Source of the DNA: Mesorhizobium sp. | GTDB lineage: Bacteria; Pseudomonadota; Alphaproteobacteria; Rhizobiales; Rhizobiaceae | NCBI GenBank assembly: GCA_004020875.1 | Contig: SAPZ01000014.1 | Coordinates: 1 to 64,000, forward strand | Length of the DNA stretch: 64,000 nt | Reading direction: 5' to 3' | In this document: piece by piece, positions 16,420 to 24,603 of the stretch | Layout of the letters: each line of letters opens with the position of its first letter | Numbering within the stretch: position 1 is the stretch's first letter | The notes under the pieces: model-generated | Seen by the model: the letters and a program-made list of their open reading frames with translations, nothing else | Databases searched by the model: none | Told to the model about the DNA's origin: nothing | Position numbers and translations under genes: made by a program

Positions 16420-17193
16420 TGTGGAAGCTCCAACCTTGAACGAAGCAATCGGCGCGGCATACGCAGCAACGGCTTCGCTCGTGGGAGGAGGGCATCCGGT
16501 CCAGAGCACGAAGCTCAAAACCATTTCGCGGGTGGAAGGTGCCGCCCCCGAGGGTGACGGAAAGTAGAAGATCAGCCGAAGCCGAACAACCTCACACACC
16601 TCCCTTACCGCGAAAGCAGCAAGCTCCACGACCTTGATTTGAAATGCCTCAAGGCCATCATCAGTTGAGAACGGATCGCTGAGTAACTTCGCGATCAGCT
16701 CATTGACCAACGCATCGCGCTTGGCCGCCGACATGTAATTCTGGACAGCGACGACGTTACGATGCTGGCCGTCGACTGCGAATAGGCCCGGGCGTCGATC
16801 GAGATCGGTAACAAGAAGATGGCCGACGACGTCGACGTCGAAATCCTCGCGAAAAGAGATCTTGGAACAGAGATCGAAGCTGCCAATCGTTTTCCAAAAG
16901 GTCGCTGCATCGCCGCGCGCATCATTCAGATGATTAAGGAAGACACGCGTGAATTCGTTCACGTCGGTGAGGACCCGCCGGTCGGTCCCTTTCGCCAGCC
17001 GCGCAACAATATCGGTGACACTCACCCCAGCGCGGCGTGACACGACTGAGTCAGCTTCGGACACCCGATCGAGATGGCGCCATACAGCGACGAGTGCCGT
17101 TTCGCTCGGCGGGAGCGCCTTTCGGAAGTCGAGATAGTCCGTCGACAGCAGCTGCATCTCCGTCAAAATGGAAACAGCGGCATTACATTTCAA
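16420..17193 (-). pseudogene. truncated gene with a DGQHR motif (DndB-like?)
   Basis: The frame opens at 17193 and reads as a soluble protein: LPPSETALVAVWRHLDRV, FREDFDVDVVGHLLVTDLD, GLFAVDGQHRNVVAVQNYM. The D-G-Q-H-R motif is the signature of the DGQHR/DndB family linked to phosphorothioate and other DNA-modification defence. After about residue 255 the frame enters the higB region out of register and becomes a meaningless Pro/Arg-rich tail. I read this as the N-terminal part of a gene whose 3' end was replaced by the higBA module. The family call is tentative because the motif is short. Confidence 0.4.
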
Positions 17194-17276
17194 GAGTCGG
17201 CGGCAATTTTTTCATAAGGGCGTCCACGCCGGCGAAGCCGTTGTCGAAATCCGGGATGCGCTGGTATGAAAATCGC

Positions 17277-17891
17277 ATGGGGATTGACGAAATCATCGAC
17301 CGGCTGGCGAAGGAATGGCCCGTAATAAGCGGCGCGCCATTTTCGTTCATAATTGCGATAGCTATAGTCGGGACGGTGATCTGGTTGGCGCTTCGTTGGC
17401 AGTATGGCGCGCGGCTTACCCATCGCGATGACGAGATCGCCGCCTATAAGCGAAAGTTGGACGGCGCGTCACCGGACGAGGCGCGATTGCATATTGACCG
17501 GCTTGAAGCGCGCATTCGGCAGTTGGAAGCTATCGCACCCAGAACACTTGGCCCGGAGCAAATCGAGGCCATCATAGAAGCTGGGCGCCGTGCGCCGGGT
17601 AGAATCTACATCACTTACGATTCGGCAGCGTCTGACGGGGGCGCCTTGCAAGCTCAGCTTTTGCAGGCTTTTCGAAAAGCTGGATGGGCCGCTTCAGGGA
17701 ATTTTATGGCGGGGGGCGAAGACGACTATGTCCACGAGTTCGTACTGAATCTGCCAGCCGATGCGACTCCTGCGTCACTGGCCGCCCGCACCGCACTAGA
17801 GTCAGCCAAAATCAGCTTCGCAAGTGGGCAAAGAAGCGACAATAATCCAGATGTAGACGCGGAGATCGTGATTTTCGCAAGGATAACTTAA
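17277..17891 (+). CDS. membrane-anchored coiled-coil protein of unknown function
   Basis: A 204-residue protein from the ATG at 17277. One membrane segment lies at about residues 20-42 (FSFIIAIAIVGTVIWLALRW). A charged coiled coil follows (DDEIAAYKRKLDGASPDEA, RLEARIRQLE), then a globular C-terminal domain starting RIYITYDSAASDGGALQAQLLQAFRKAGW and ending VDAEIVIFARI. The final domain has alternating strands and helices but I cannot name it. Topology would put it in the cytoplasm. Divergent from the DGQHR-like fragment. Confidence 0.6.
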   Translation: MGIDEIIDRLAKEWPVISGAPFSFIIAIAIVGTVIWLALRWQYGARLTHRDDEIAAYKRKLDGASPDEARLHIDRLEARIRQLEAIAPRTLGPEQIEAIIEAGRRAPGRIYITYDSAASDGGALQAQLLQAFRKAGWAASGNFMAGGEDDYVHEFVLNLPADATPASLAARTALESAKISFASGQRSDNNPDVDAEIVIFARIT

Positions 17892-17967
17892 GGGCTTTTC
17901 CCCGAGCCTTTTCAGGACGGCTCTATATCGGTCTTTGCAGTCACTTTAGTCTAGGCAACGAGGAGGA

Positions 17968-17983
17968 CACGCCGTTTAATTAG
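17968..17983 (+). repeat. half copy of the element's right attachment arm
   Basis: CACGCCGTTTAATTAG matches the left arm of the right attachment site (25871-25886) base for base, then diverges. The core and right arm are absent. It lies in the gap between the membrane-anchored protein and the trypsin-like protease and may be the worn remnant of a further attachment site. Confidence 0.45.
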
Positions 17984-18044
17984 AGCATAAAACGCCCACC
18001 AACTGCACGTCAGCTTCAGACCGAAGGTAGCGTTACCCGACCAT

Positions 18045-18839
18045 CTAAACTCCATCGCGCTCGGCCAATAAGCTCATTAAATAGTCAGCATCAATAACGT
18101 GGACATGATTTTTTCCGGCGCGCACAACTATGCCGTCCAGTACGACCTCGTGGTCTCCAGGATCGCCAACAATTGAGAATACTGCTCCGCCGCTGTAGCC
18201 GTCCACGACAGGCCGCTCTTTCACGTTTAGGTATCGTCGGAAATAAGAAGCGTTTGTGTTGAATCCGGAGTCGAATTCACATTCTGATATCACGCGCTTG
18301 ATGTTTATTGCCCCCGGTCGCAACGGGTCGAAGTTCTCATGGTACTCGTCGATGACGCCATCAATAGAAGGGTTACCTACCAAGAACGATTTGACCCTCT
18401 GGCGATCCGAGAACGGCGTCAGCGGAAAGAAGTAGGGCTGGTCCAGGTGCTTCGTTTTCCAATGGGCGGCTGTCTCGAACAGAAGGAGGTCATGGTATTC
18501 CTCATCGGGGTTACCAGTCTCGAAAATGCACCGCTGTAGGAGGATGTTCGAAAGAACTCCTTTGCCGCTTGCAACGCGCGCTGTTTCAAGGATCACACTC
18601 GACACATCGCTCCCAGCAGGCAGGCCGAACTGGTGCCGCGTCATTACGACGTAATTCTTCCCGCCATATTTGATCAACGTCGCCGAACCTCTCCGCGCGA
18701 GCGGGAGGGAGCGGTCGTCCATCTCGATCAGAACCATCCGGCAAGACTGTGTGATGGTCTCAGATACGTCACCGGGTTTGAGGTAGCGCCAGCCGACCTT
18801 GATCGAATTAAACCTCGGTAGGTCGCGGATAAGCATCAC
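18045..18839 (-). CDS. trypsin-like serine protease
   Basis: A 264-residue protein of the chymotrypsin fold with a complete triad: YVVMTRHQFG (His69), YHDLLLFE (Asp117) and VDGYSGGAVFS (Ser216, the G-x-S-G-G motif). There is no signal peptide, so it should act in the cytoplasm, unlike secreted trypsins and Deg proteases; no PDZ domain follows. Intracellular trypsin-like domains are common in bacterial conflict systems. It is the only gene between the half site at 17968 and the attachment-like site at 18893, so it forms a one-gene module. Substrate unknown. Confidence 0.8.
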   Translation of the reverse strand: MMLIRDLPRFNSIKVGWRYLKPGDVSETITQSCRMVLIEMDDRSLPLARRGSATLIKYGGKNYVVMTRHQFGLPAGSDVSSVILETARVASGKGVLSNILLQRCIFETGNPDEEYHDLLLFETAAHWKTKHLDQPYFFPLTPFSDRQRVKSFLVGNPSIDGVIDEYHENFDPLRPGAINIKRVISECEFDSGFNTNASYFRRYLNVKERPVVDGYSGGAVFSIVGDPGDHEVVLDGIVVRAGKNHVHVIDADYLMSLLAERDGV

Positions 18840-18892
18840 TGATCTTTAAACGCCGATAGTCGCCGGCCGTCAACGGCGTCATTTCCGTTCGC

Positions 18893-18948
18893 GATCATGG
18901 CTCGCCGTTTAAATAGCCACAATGTCAAGGGGCTAGGCCCGCCTACCG
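18893..18948 (+). repeat. internal attR-like site, copy 2
   Basis: The 28 bp at 18893-18920 match the left arm of attR (25863-25890) at 25 positions. The core region reads AATGTCAA, and the following bases match the comM-side arm at the same spacing, ending CCCGCC (13 of 19 positions from TCA onward). The central dinucleotide is AA (18927-18928) instead of AG, which should prevent recombination with the comM junctions. It separates the protease module from the next gene, whose stop codon lies inside the site. Confidence 0.6.
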
Positions 18949-19775
18949 CCATTTCCGCCTCCGCGCAGTTTCTTACCTGGGCTGCGATTGACGCGCACGG
19001 GGATGTCATGTCTTGCGATCATGCTAGGTGGAGTCGCCGGCGTCTTAGCAAGGAAAGTTTTTGCCAGGTCGGTTAGGAAAGGTAACGTCAATAGAAACGC
19101 TATCGTTGCGACAAGGAACCGAAGAAGCTCAAACTGAAAAGAAGTAATGTGCCAGACGGTGTAAACAGTAACTGGCAGTCTAATGCTGCGTAAGTCATCA
19201 CCTGCCACTAGCCTATTGTTTATGGTGTAGTCCTGTTGCAGGATGTCCTTGGTGGTTTCAACCAAATCCTGGGAAATATTAAGAACGGCGACTTGATCGC
19301 CGGCCTTACTTGAGGACAAAGTCCATACCACCGTAACTGGCAATATGGTATTGCGGTCAATTGAAAAAGGGGCGGTCGGGACCACCTGTAGTCCAACTGA
19401 GGTCAGTTGAATGGTGCTCGTCGGAAACCTTTTAGGAAGGTGATTGACAGCCTTGCCATCGGCTGTGATTCCATACGTCAGTGTAACTGTAGAAGTGTCA
19501 TCAGCGGTAATGCCTGCAGGGTGACGTATCTCGATGTTCACAGCAATATTCTTCGGACCACGACCCCCTTTGCCCGTCATAAGGCATGCCAAGCATTGTG
19601 TTAAGAGGTCCCTTAAAGGAGAAAAGTCTATCGCCTTCCATGTAACGGCGGATGTATTTGACTTATAGCTAGAATGATCGATAAACAGAGAGTTATCAGT
19701 TCGATAGCTGGCCATGGCGACAAGAACTATTCCGCCTAGACAGGCGGCCGCGACCTTAATCCATTTTGTAGCCAT
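18933..19775 (-). CDS. membrane protein with a periplasmic domain, unknown function
   Basis: About 280 residues from MATKWIKVAAAC. An N-terminal hydrophobic segment (AACLGGIVLVAMA) is an anchor or signal. A strand-rich extracytoplasmic domain of roughly 180 residues follows, with two close Cys pairs (LTQCLACLMTG). A second membrane segment occurs at about 225-250 (LLRFLVATIAFLLTLPFL), then a basic cytoplasmic tail ending GGGNGGRRA. I do not recognise the family. GC content is lower than in the chromosome around it, fitting foreign origin. It sits at the start of the block ending at 22637. Confidence 0.6.
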   Translation of the reverse strand: MATKWIKVAAACLGGIVLVAMASYRTDNSLFIDHSSYKSNTSAVTWKAIDFSPLRDLLTQCLACLMTGKGGRGPKNIAVNIEIRHPAGITADDTSTVTLTYGITADGKAVNHLPKRFPTSTIQLTSVGLQVVPTAPFSIDRNTILPVTVVWTLSSSKAGDQVAVLNISQDLVETTKDILQQDYTINNRLVAGDDLRSIRLPVTVYTVWHITSFQFELLRFLVATIAFLLTLPFLTDLAKTFLAKTPATPPSMIARHDIPVRVNRSPGKKLRGGGNGGRRA

Positions 19776-19948
19776 CTGACGGCCCAAAAACGTGTAGGGC
19801 AACATCTAATGGTGCCCGGTGAGTGAGTATCGATAATACAAAATCTCGATAGATGCCATGTCCTATACATGAAGCGAGGTCGGATGTCCGGCGGCAAAGG
19901 TCGTGATCCGCGATGGACCTCAGTCCTCGCAGGAGGAGGCTGGAATTG

Positions 19949-20036
19949 CTCCTCACGCAGCTTCACTAGCTTCGGATTTCAGGCGCAAGCTTCTGACGGG
20001 CCTCGAAGAGATCGACGCGCTTTTGCACAATGTCAG
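19949..20036 (-). pseudogene. remnant of a higA antitoxin gene
   Basis: Read on the minus strand this gives ALADIVQKRVDLFEAR then a stop, and in a neighbouring frame KLREEQFQP. It parallels the C-terminal end of the intact HigA at 15822-15930 (QKRVDLFEAGRRLA ... VKLRREE). No helix-turn-helix and no start survive. It abuts the 3' end of the tyrosine recombinase gene and shows that another higBA copy was once here. Confidence 0.6.
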
Positions 20037-20055
20037 CAAGTGCAGATCGCCGGGG

Positions 20056-22413
20056 TCACGCAGCCTGCCATACCTGATTTAGAATTCGGGCCGCCAGCGC
20101 AGCCTTATCCTGGGGAAGGAAGCGGCCGTAGTGTTTGGCCACCATATCCGGTGTGTCCTGAATTGCGTAGCTTGCTTGCTCGTACGAGCCAGTCCGCTTG
20201 AGAATGTGGGTGGCCAGCACGTCGCGCACGTTGTGTGGGCCGTGTGGCAAAAGGCCCGGAATTGCGCCACGCCCAGTGTAAGGGTTGAAAACCCCATAGC
20301 GCTGGATTGTTAGGCGCCATGCTTCATAGAAAGTGGTCTGGTTGTAGGCTGCGTCGCTGCTGGTCGCCTTCACGGTTTTTACAAAGAAAGTGCCCGGGTC
20401 GTCGGCACCGGAGAGCAAGGCACTGCGATGACGGTCGACATAGGCATCAATGTGTTTATAGAGGTCGCCGAGATCGGGAAGGACCAGTCGAAACGGCTTG
20501 CTCCCGAAGAACGATGAACTGGCGTTCTTGAACGCAATGGATGGAATGAGAACCTCCCAACCATGATCTCGTTCGCTCCAGCGTATTTCTCCCCGCTTCA
20601 TATCCGCAAGCTGACGTTCAGAGCGCGGCAGATGCCCACGCCTGCAGACCATCAACTGCCGCAAATTCTTCTGTCGGAGGCCGAGGTGTAACCCCAGGCG
20701 CAACATCAGGAACGACCGCACGGACTCGGCTGCCGCGCGCCGATAGAGCCGTTCATCCGGCATCAGCCTTAGAATCTCTTCGGTAATCTTGCGATATTCG
20801 CCAACAGGGCTGTCAGCCTCAAGGACTGCCAAGATCGGTTCGAACGGGTCTCGATGGACACGAGCAACTCGCTGGATTTCCTTCACTCGGGATGTCGCAT
20901 GTTTGAAATAGACATCACATGCATCGTCCCAGTCCCTTTGTGCCCGATCAATGTCGTTTCGGGAGATCAAACCCGGGACTGGTCGAACCCTCGCGCCCAG
21001 GTTGGGATGTTGCCGCAGCCAGCCCGTGTCCCTACGGGTGAGGGCAAGCGAAATGCGCAGCATGTCCACTTCCCAGCTCGTGTAGAAACCGCGTCGTCGC
21101 TCGCGCCACTGCACGTACCAGTCCCAGACCGACGGGAATACCAACATGCCGAATGTAAGATGCTGATAGGGTATGCCATACCCCCGCACCGGCCCTTTTG
21201 GATGGGCTGCAAGGGCACCGAACATTAGCCCGAGGTGCTCAATTTTCTGAGATGTCGTCTCCTCGCCCCATACCCCGTGACGCTGAAGGCCGAAGGCCGT
21301 TAGCGTAGCGGTCTTGAACCGGACGAGTTCCGCCATTTCGACGGCAAGAACGGGCGGTGCGTCGATTACGCCCGAAAATAGATCTGGATCGGTGAAGGGC
21401 ACCTGACCTGGCTCCCAAGCTTGGAAGTCGTCTGCATCCTCCGCGTCGGCCAAGTCCGTTCTGCCGTAGGAAACACCAGGGAACCTTATCGCGTAGCGCT
21501 GTTTCATCGCCGCCCTTTGGAAACGGCGATAGTCGGTTGACCCGGCAATAATCACACGCCGAACCCATTCGAGAATTTCTTCTTGTTCGGAAGCTGGACG
21601 AGCGTTGAAGTCGTCCGGAAGATGCCATGCGAGGCGGCGGCGTTCCGCCGGCCCCACATCGTCCAGAATATGCCCGGATGCCGAGCGAGCTCGGTGCGGA
21701 AGCTTTCCCTTAAAGTATCCCTCGGGAAGTCGATAGCGCCGCTCAATGCGGCCGAGCAACTCGAAGCTCGCCACGCTGCGTGGAACTTTGCTCCCGGAAA
21801 GCCAATGACGGATCGTGGAGTGATCGAAGGTCTCATCGTCCTTCACGATTGCGCGGTGCAAATGCCAGTAGCTGTCGCCATGACGCCGCATATGTAGCTC
21901 CAGAGCTTCCTGGAACGTTTCCGGCTCAACCCATTCCGTGAATGCCGGCGCCGGAAATTCCTCAATGTCGCGAGGTTTCATACCGGGCTTTCGGCGCTGG
22001 GCGGTTCTAGACACATGCGCTCGCTTGGGGCCAGTCGGGATTGGCTTTGCCTTCGATACCTGAAGCAAAGCCCGCGCCGCTCTTTTGCCTTTCGTCGGAT
22101 GATCAGTCTGCAGAACTGCCGTCTTCCGGGCCTGGGGGAAATCGCGCAGTGCTCGAACAATCGCATCAAGACCTGGTTCAATGGCCTTTCTTGCCACGCC
22201 AATTTGTTCGATTGGGATCCCGCACTGAAGGGCGATTGCCTGCCAGTCGTATCCCCGGCTCAGCGTCGGAGGACGGATGCGTGTGTTGAATAAATGGACC
22301 AAATAGGTTCGAACCCGTTCGGCGTCATGGGGAGGCAGAACGGGCGCAACTCGGACTTGGCAAAAGTCCGATAGTTTTCGGACCATCACCTTTGGATTCA
22401 AGGTCTTAGGCAT
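20056..22413 (-). CDS. large tyrosine recombinase-like integrase, 785 aa
   Basis: Only the C-terminal third is recognisable. LRLGLHLGLRQKNLRQL supplies the first catalytic Arg. HGPHNVRDVLATHIL is the H-x-x-R box (near 722), and DTPDMVAKHYGRFLPQDK carries the nucleophile Tyr near 760. The N-terminal 500 residues are unusual for this family: a helical domain with LHRAIVKDDETFDHSTIRHWLSG, and a WDWYVQWRERR segment. At 785 residues it is about twice the usual length. Such oversized enzymes occur in some integrative elements. It is encoded alone, facing away from the second serine recombinase. Confidence 0.76.
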   Translation of the reverse strand: MPKTLNPKVMVRKLSDFCQVRVAPVLPPHDAERVRTYLVHLFNTRIRPPTLSRGYDWQAIALQCGIPIEQIGVARKAIEPGLDAIVRALRDFPQARKTAVLQTDHPTKGKRAARALLQVSKAKPIPTGPKRAHVSRTAQRRKPGMKPRDIEEFPAPAFTEWVEPETFQEALELHMRRHGDSYWHLHRAIVKDDETFDHSTIRHWLSGSKVPRSVASFELLGRIERRYRLPEGYFKGKLPHRARSASGHILDDVGPAERRRLAWHLPDDFNARPASEQEEILEWVRRVIIAGSTDYRRFQRAAMKQRYAIRFPGVSYGRTDLADAEDADDFQAWEPGQVPFTDPDLFSGVIDAPPVLAVEMAELVRFKTATLTAFGLQRHGVWGEETTSQKIEHLGLMFGALAAHPKGPVRGYGIPYQHLTFGMLVFPSVWDWYVQWRERRRGFYTSWEVDMLRISLALTRRDTGWLRQHPNLGARVRPVPGLISRNDIDRAQRDWDDACDVYFKHATSRVKEIQRVARVHRDPFEPILAVLEADSPVGEYRKITEEILRLMPDERLYRRAAAESVRSFLMLRLGLHLGLRQKNLRQLMVCRRGHLPRSERQLADMKRGEIRWSERDHGWEVLIPSIAFKNASSSFFGSKPFRLVLPDLGDLYKHIDAYVDRHRSALLSGADDPGTFFVKTVKATSSDAAYNQTTFYEAWRLTIQRYGVFNPYTGRGAIPGLLPHGPHNVRDVLATHILKRTGSYEQASYAIQDTPDMVAKHYGRFLPQDKAALAARILNQVWQAA

Positions 22414-22581
22414 GTCGGGGTCAGGAGGGATTAGTGCAATTTAGCGGTCTAATAGCCGATTCGTTGCTCGTGAGAATCCGTTTCTGAACTGCTAAGAAGG
22501 AAGCCACCAGCTCAGATGCCGAGCGCGTCGATCGCGGCCTCAACTCACCACGGTTTGAGCTCAGTGACGGAATCCGGCGGC

Positions 22582-22637
22582 AATTCTTGCGCGCCGTTTA
22601 ATTAGCCACAATGTCAGGATGTTTGATCCGCCGGATT
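22582..22637 (+). repeat. internal attR-like site, copy 3
   Basis: CGCCGTTTAATTAGCCAC at 22592-22609 is identical to 25873-25890. The core reads AATGTCAG with the AG dinucleotide kept at 22616-22617. The bases after it (GATGTTTGATCCGCCGG) match the comM-side arm of attR at 12 of 17 positions with the same distance to CCGCCGG. It is thus a full-length attachment-like site in direct orientation with attR and could in principle be a recombination partner. Confidence 0.62.
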
Positions 22638-22754
22638 GCGGCGAAACGGCGGCGCGCCGCTACTCACGGAAGGAAAGGCTCTCGGAAATCACGATGGGAG
22701 TAGCGCGAGGATAGCAGTATTATTCGGGCGACAAAGAATAAGCTTCTCGCTGTA

Positions 22755-22774
22755 ATATACGCAATTGCGTATAT
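22755..22774. promoter_or_regulatory. 20-bp perfect palindrome
   Basis: ATATACGCAATTGCGTATAT is its own reverse complement. It lies 163 bp before the serine recombinase gene that precedes hipA. Perfect dyads of this size usually bind a dimeric regulator; a HipB-like XRE protein would be a natural ligand, but no such gene is present nearby. Function inferred. Confidence 0.5.
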
Positions 22775-22937
22775 CTTTCCGAATGTCCCGTTCTGTCCAT
22801 CAGATTTCGGAATGTCAAGCCTAAATGAGGAGATCGATCGCCTTTGACAAAGTGCGTTGTGGATGTAGAATTAGTTCTTTGTAAGCGGCGTCATTTCTGA
22901 CCACAATTGACAGGTCCCATGTCGGGGAGGCACTCTA

Positions 22938-24578
22938 TTGCCTGAGCTGTCGAGCGTAGTTCGCATTGCGGCTGCGCAGTACATTCGCATGTCAACCGAG
23001 CATCAGCGCTATTCTCTGGAAAATCAGGTCGCTGCAATAGCGGAGTACGCCGAAGCCCGCGGCTTCGCTATTGTCCAAACCTATGCCGATGCTGGAAAAA
23101 GCGGCCTCAGCCTCAAAGGACGAGACGGCCTCAAGCAACTGCTGTCCGATGTGGTGACTGGCCAACGGACCTATTCTGCAATCCTCGTCCTTGACGTCAG
23201 CCGATGGGGGCGGTTTCAGGACACCGACCAATCCGCTCACTACGAATTCATCTGCCGAGATGCCGGTGTAGCTGTCCAGTACTGTGGAGAGCCTTTTGAC
23301 AACGACGGCAGCATGGTTTCGACCATCGTCAAGAACCTTAAGCGGGTGATGGCAAGCGAGTACAGCCGGGAGCTCTCAGCGAAGATTTCAAGGGCGCAGA
23401 CACAGCAGGCTCGCCTTGGGTTCAAACAAGGCGGTCCATTGCCCTATGGGGTAAGACGTATGTTGATCAGCAAAGACGGGCAGCCTCGTTTTCTTCTTGG
23501 GCCGGGCGAAGAAAAGGGGCTGAGCACCGACCGCGTGATTTACGTTCCGGGACCTCCTGAGGAGCTTAAGATCGTTAGGCGCATCTTTCGGATGTTTGTC
23601 GATCAGAGGCGAAGCATCCGTAGCATCGCTAGGATACTGAACGATGAGAGGGTGCCATCGACGGACGGGTGCGTATGGGCCTTCGCGCGCGTAAAGACTG
23701 TTCTACAGAGCGAGTTGATGATCGGGTACTACGTCTACAACAGAACCAACCAAAAAATGAGAGGGACGGCCAAACCCAATCCTCCCGGCCTCTGGGTCAG
23801 GACGCGGGTAATGGAACCGATTGTAGACCCCAAGCGGTTTGCGAGAGCGCAGCGGGAGTTCCGACACAAACGAGGGTACGGCTATACCAGACGCGACATG
23901 GTAAAAAGACTGAGGCGACTCTTTAGAGAAAAGAACAATCTCACCTCGGCAATCATCGACAATTGCCCATACACGCCCTGCGCCCAAACATATATCGAGC
24001 ATTTCGGCAACCTGCGAGCAGCATTTGCAATGGTCGGATTCCAGTCGCCACGCGCCGTCGCAAAACGAGGTCGCACATACACGGATGAAGAGCTCTTAAA
24101 CGGAATCCGACGGCTACACGCTAAGTTCGGGTTTATCACAATCGCGCTGATCAATGCGGATCGAGAGCTGCCTGTTTGTCGCGTTTTCGCCGAGCGATTT
24201 GGGTCCATTATCAAGGCCTACGAGTTGGCAGGTTTCCCAACCACCAGAAAAGGAACGGTAGCGGCAGCGCGACGTAGGGTCAGCCAACGGGGTCCAAAGC
24301 ACTCAGATATAGAGCTTCTGGATGGCATTCGGCGTCTACATGCCAAGTTCGGATATGTTTCATGTGCCCTAGTGGATGGGGATCCGAATCTCCCCAAGCA
24401 TCACGTTTTCGACGAACGCTTTGGATCGATGCTGAAGGCGTACGAGTTGGCAGGCTTCCCAACTACCAGAGGACAAACCGTTCGTGACGGCCGGCTAAGG
24501 GCACGTCAACTGCTGCGAGAAGGCTTACGTTATGGCCCTTCGAAGCCTCACGGCGAAAGAGGCGTGAAGCCAGCCTAA
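22938..24578 (+). CDS. serine recombinase with tandem C-terminal repeats
   Basis: A 546-residue recombinase. The resolvase domain has AAQYIRMSTEHQ (Ser19 nucleophile), SLENQ and LVLDVSRWGRFQD (the D-x-S-R-x-x-R motif), followed by a recombinase DNA-binding domain (PYGVRRML, VRRIFRMFVDQRRSIRSIARIL). The usual zinc ribbon and coiled coil are absent. Instead residues about 320-515 contain three related repeats: LRRLFREKNNLTSAII ... FGNLRAAFAMVGF, then IRRLHAKFGFITIALI ... FGSIIKAYELAGFPTTR, then IRRLHAKFGYVSCALV ... FGSMLKAYELAGFPTTR. They look like helix-turn-helix DNA-binding repeats. It is followed after 25 bp by hipA. Target site unknown. Confidence 0.92.
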   Translation: MPELSSVVRIAAAQYIRMSTEHQRYSLENQVAAIAEYAEARGFAIVQTYADAGKSGLSLKGRDGLKQLLSDVVTGQRTYSAILVLDVSRWGRFQDTDQSAHYEFICRDAGVAVQYCGEPFDNDGSMVSTIVKNLKRVMASEYSRELSAKISRAQTQQARLGFKQGGPLPYGVRRMLISKDGQPRFLLGPGEEKGLSTDRVIYVPGPPEELKIVRRIFRMFVDQRRSIRSIARILNDERVPSTDGCVWAFARVKTVLQSELMIGYYVYNRTNQKMRGTAKPNPPGLWVRTRVMEPIVDPKRFARAQREFRHKRGYGYTRRDMVKRLRRLFREKNNLTSAIIDNCPYTPCAQTYIEHFGNLRAAFAMVGFQSPRAVAKRGRTYTDEELLNGIRRLHAKFGFITIALINADRELPVCRVFAERFGSIIKAYELAGFPTTRKGTVAAARRRVSQRGPKHSDIELLDGIRRLHAKFGYVSCALVDGDPNLPKHHVFDERFGSMLKAYELAGFPTTRGQTVRDGRLRARQLLREGLRYGPSKPHGERGVKPA

Positions 24579-24603
24579 ATCCGCCTTTTTTCTCGGTTCT
24601 TCG

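Larger units (their letters stand above)
22414..22937. other. 524-bp non-coding stretch with attachment-like site and palindrome
   Basis: I see no gene here. It holds an attR-like site (22582-22637), a 20-bp perfect palindrome (22755-22774) and the presumed promoters of the divergent tyrosine and serine recombinase genes. GC falls noticeably after 22700. Confidence 0.6.
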
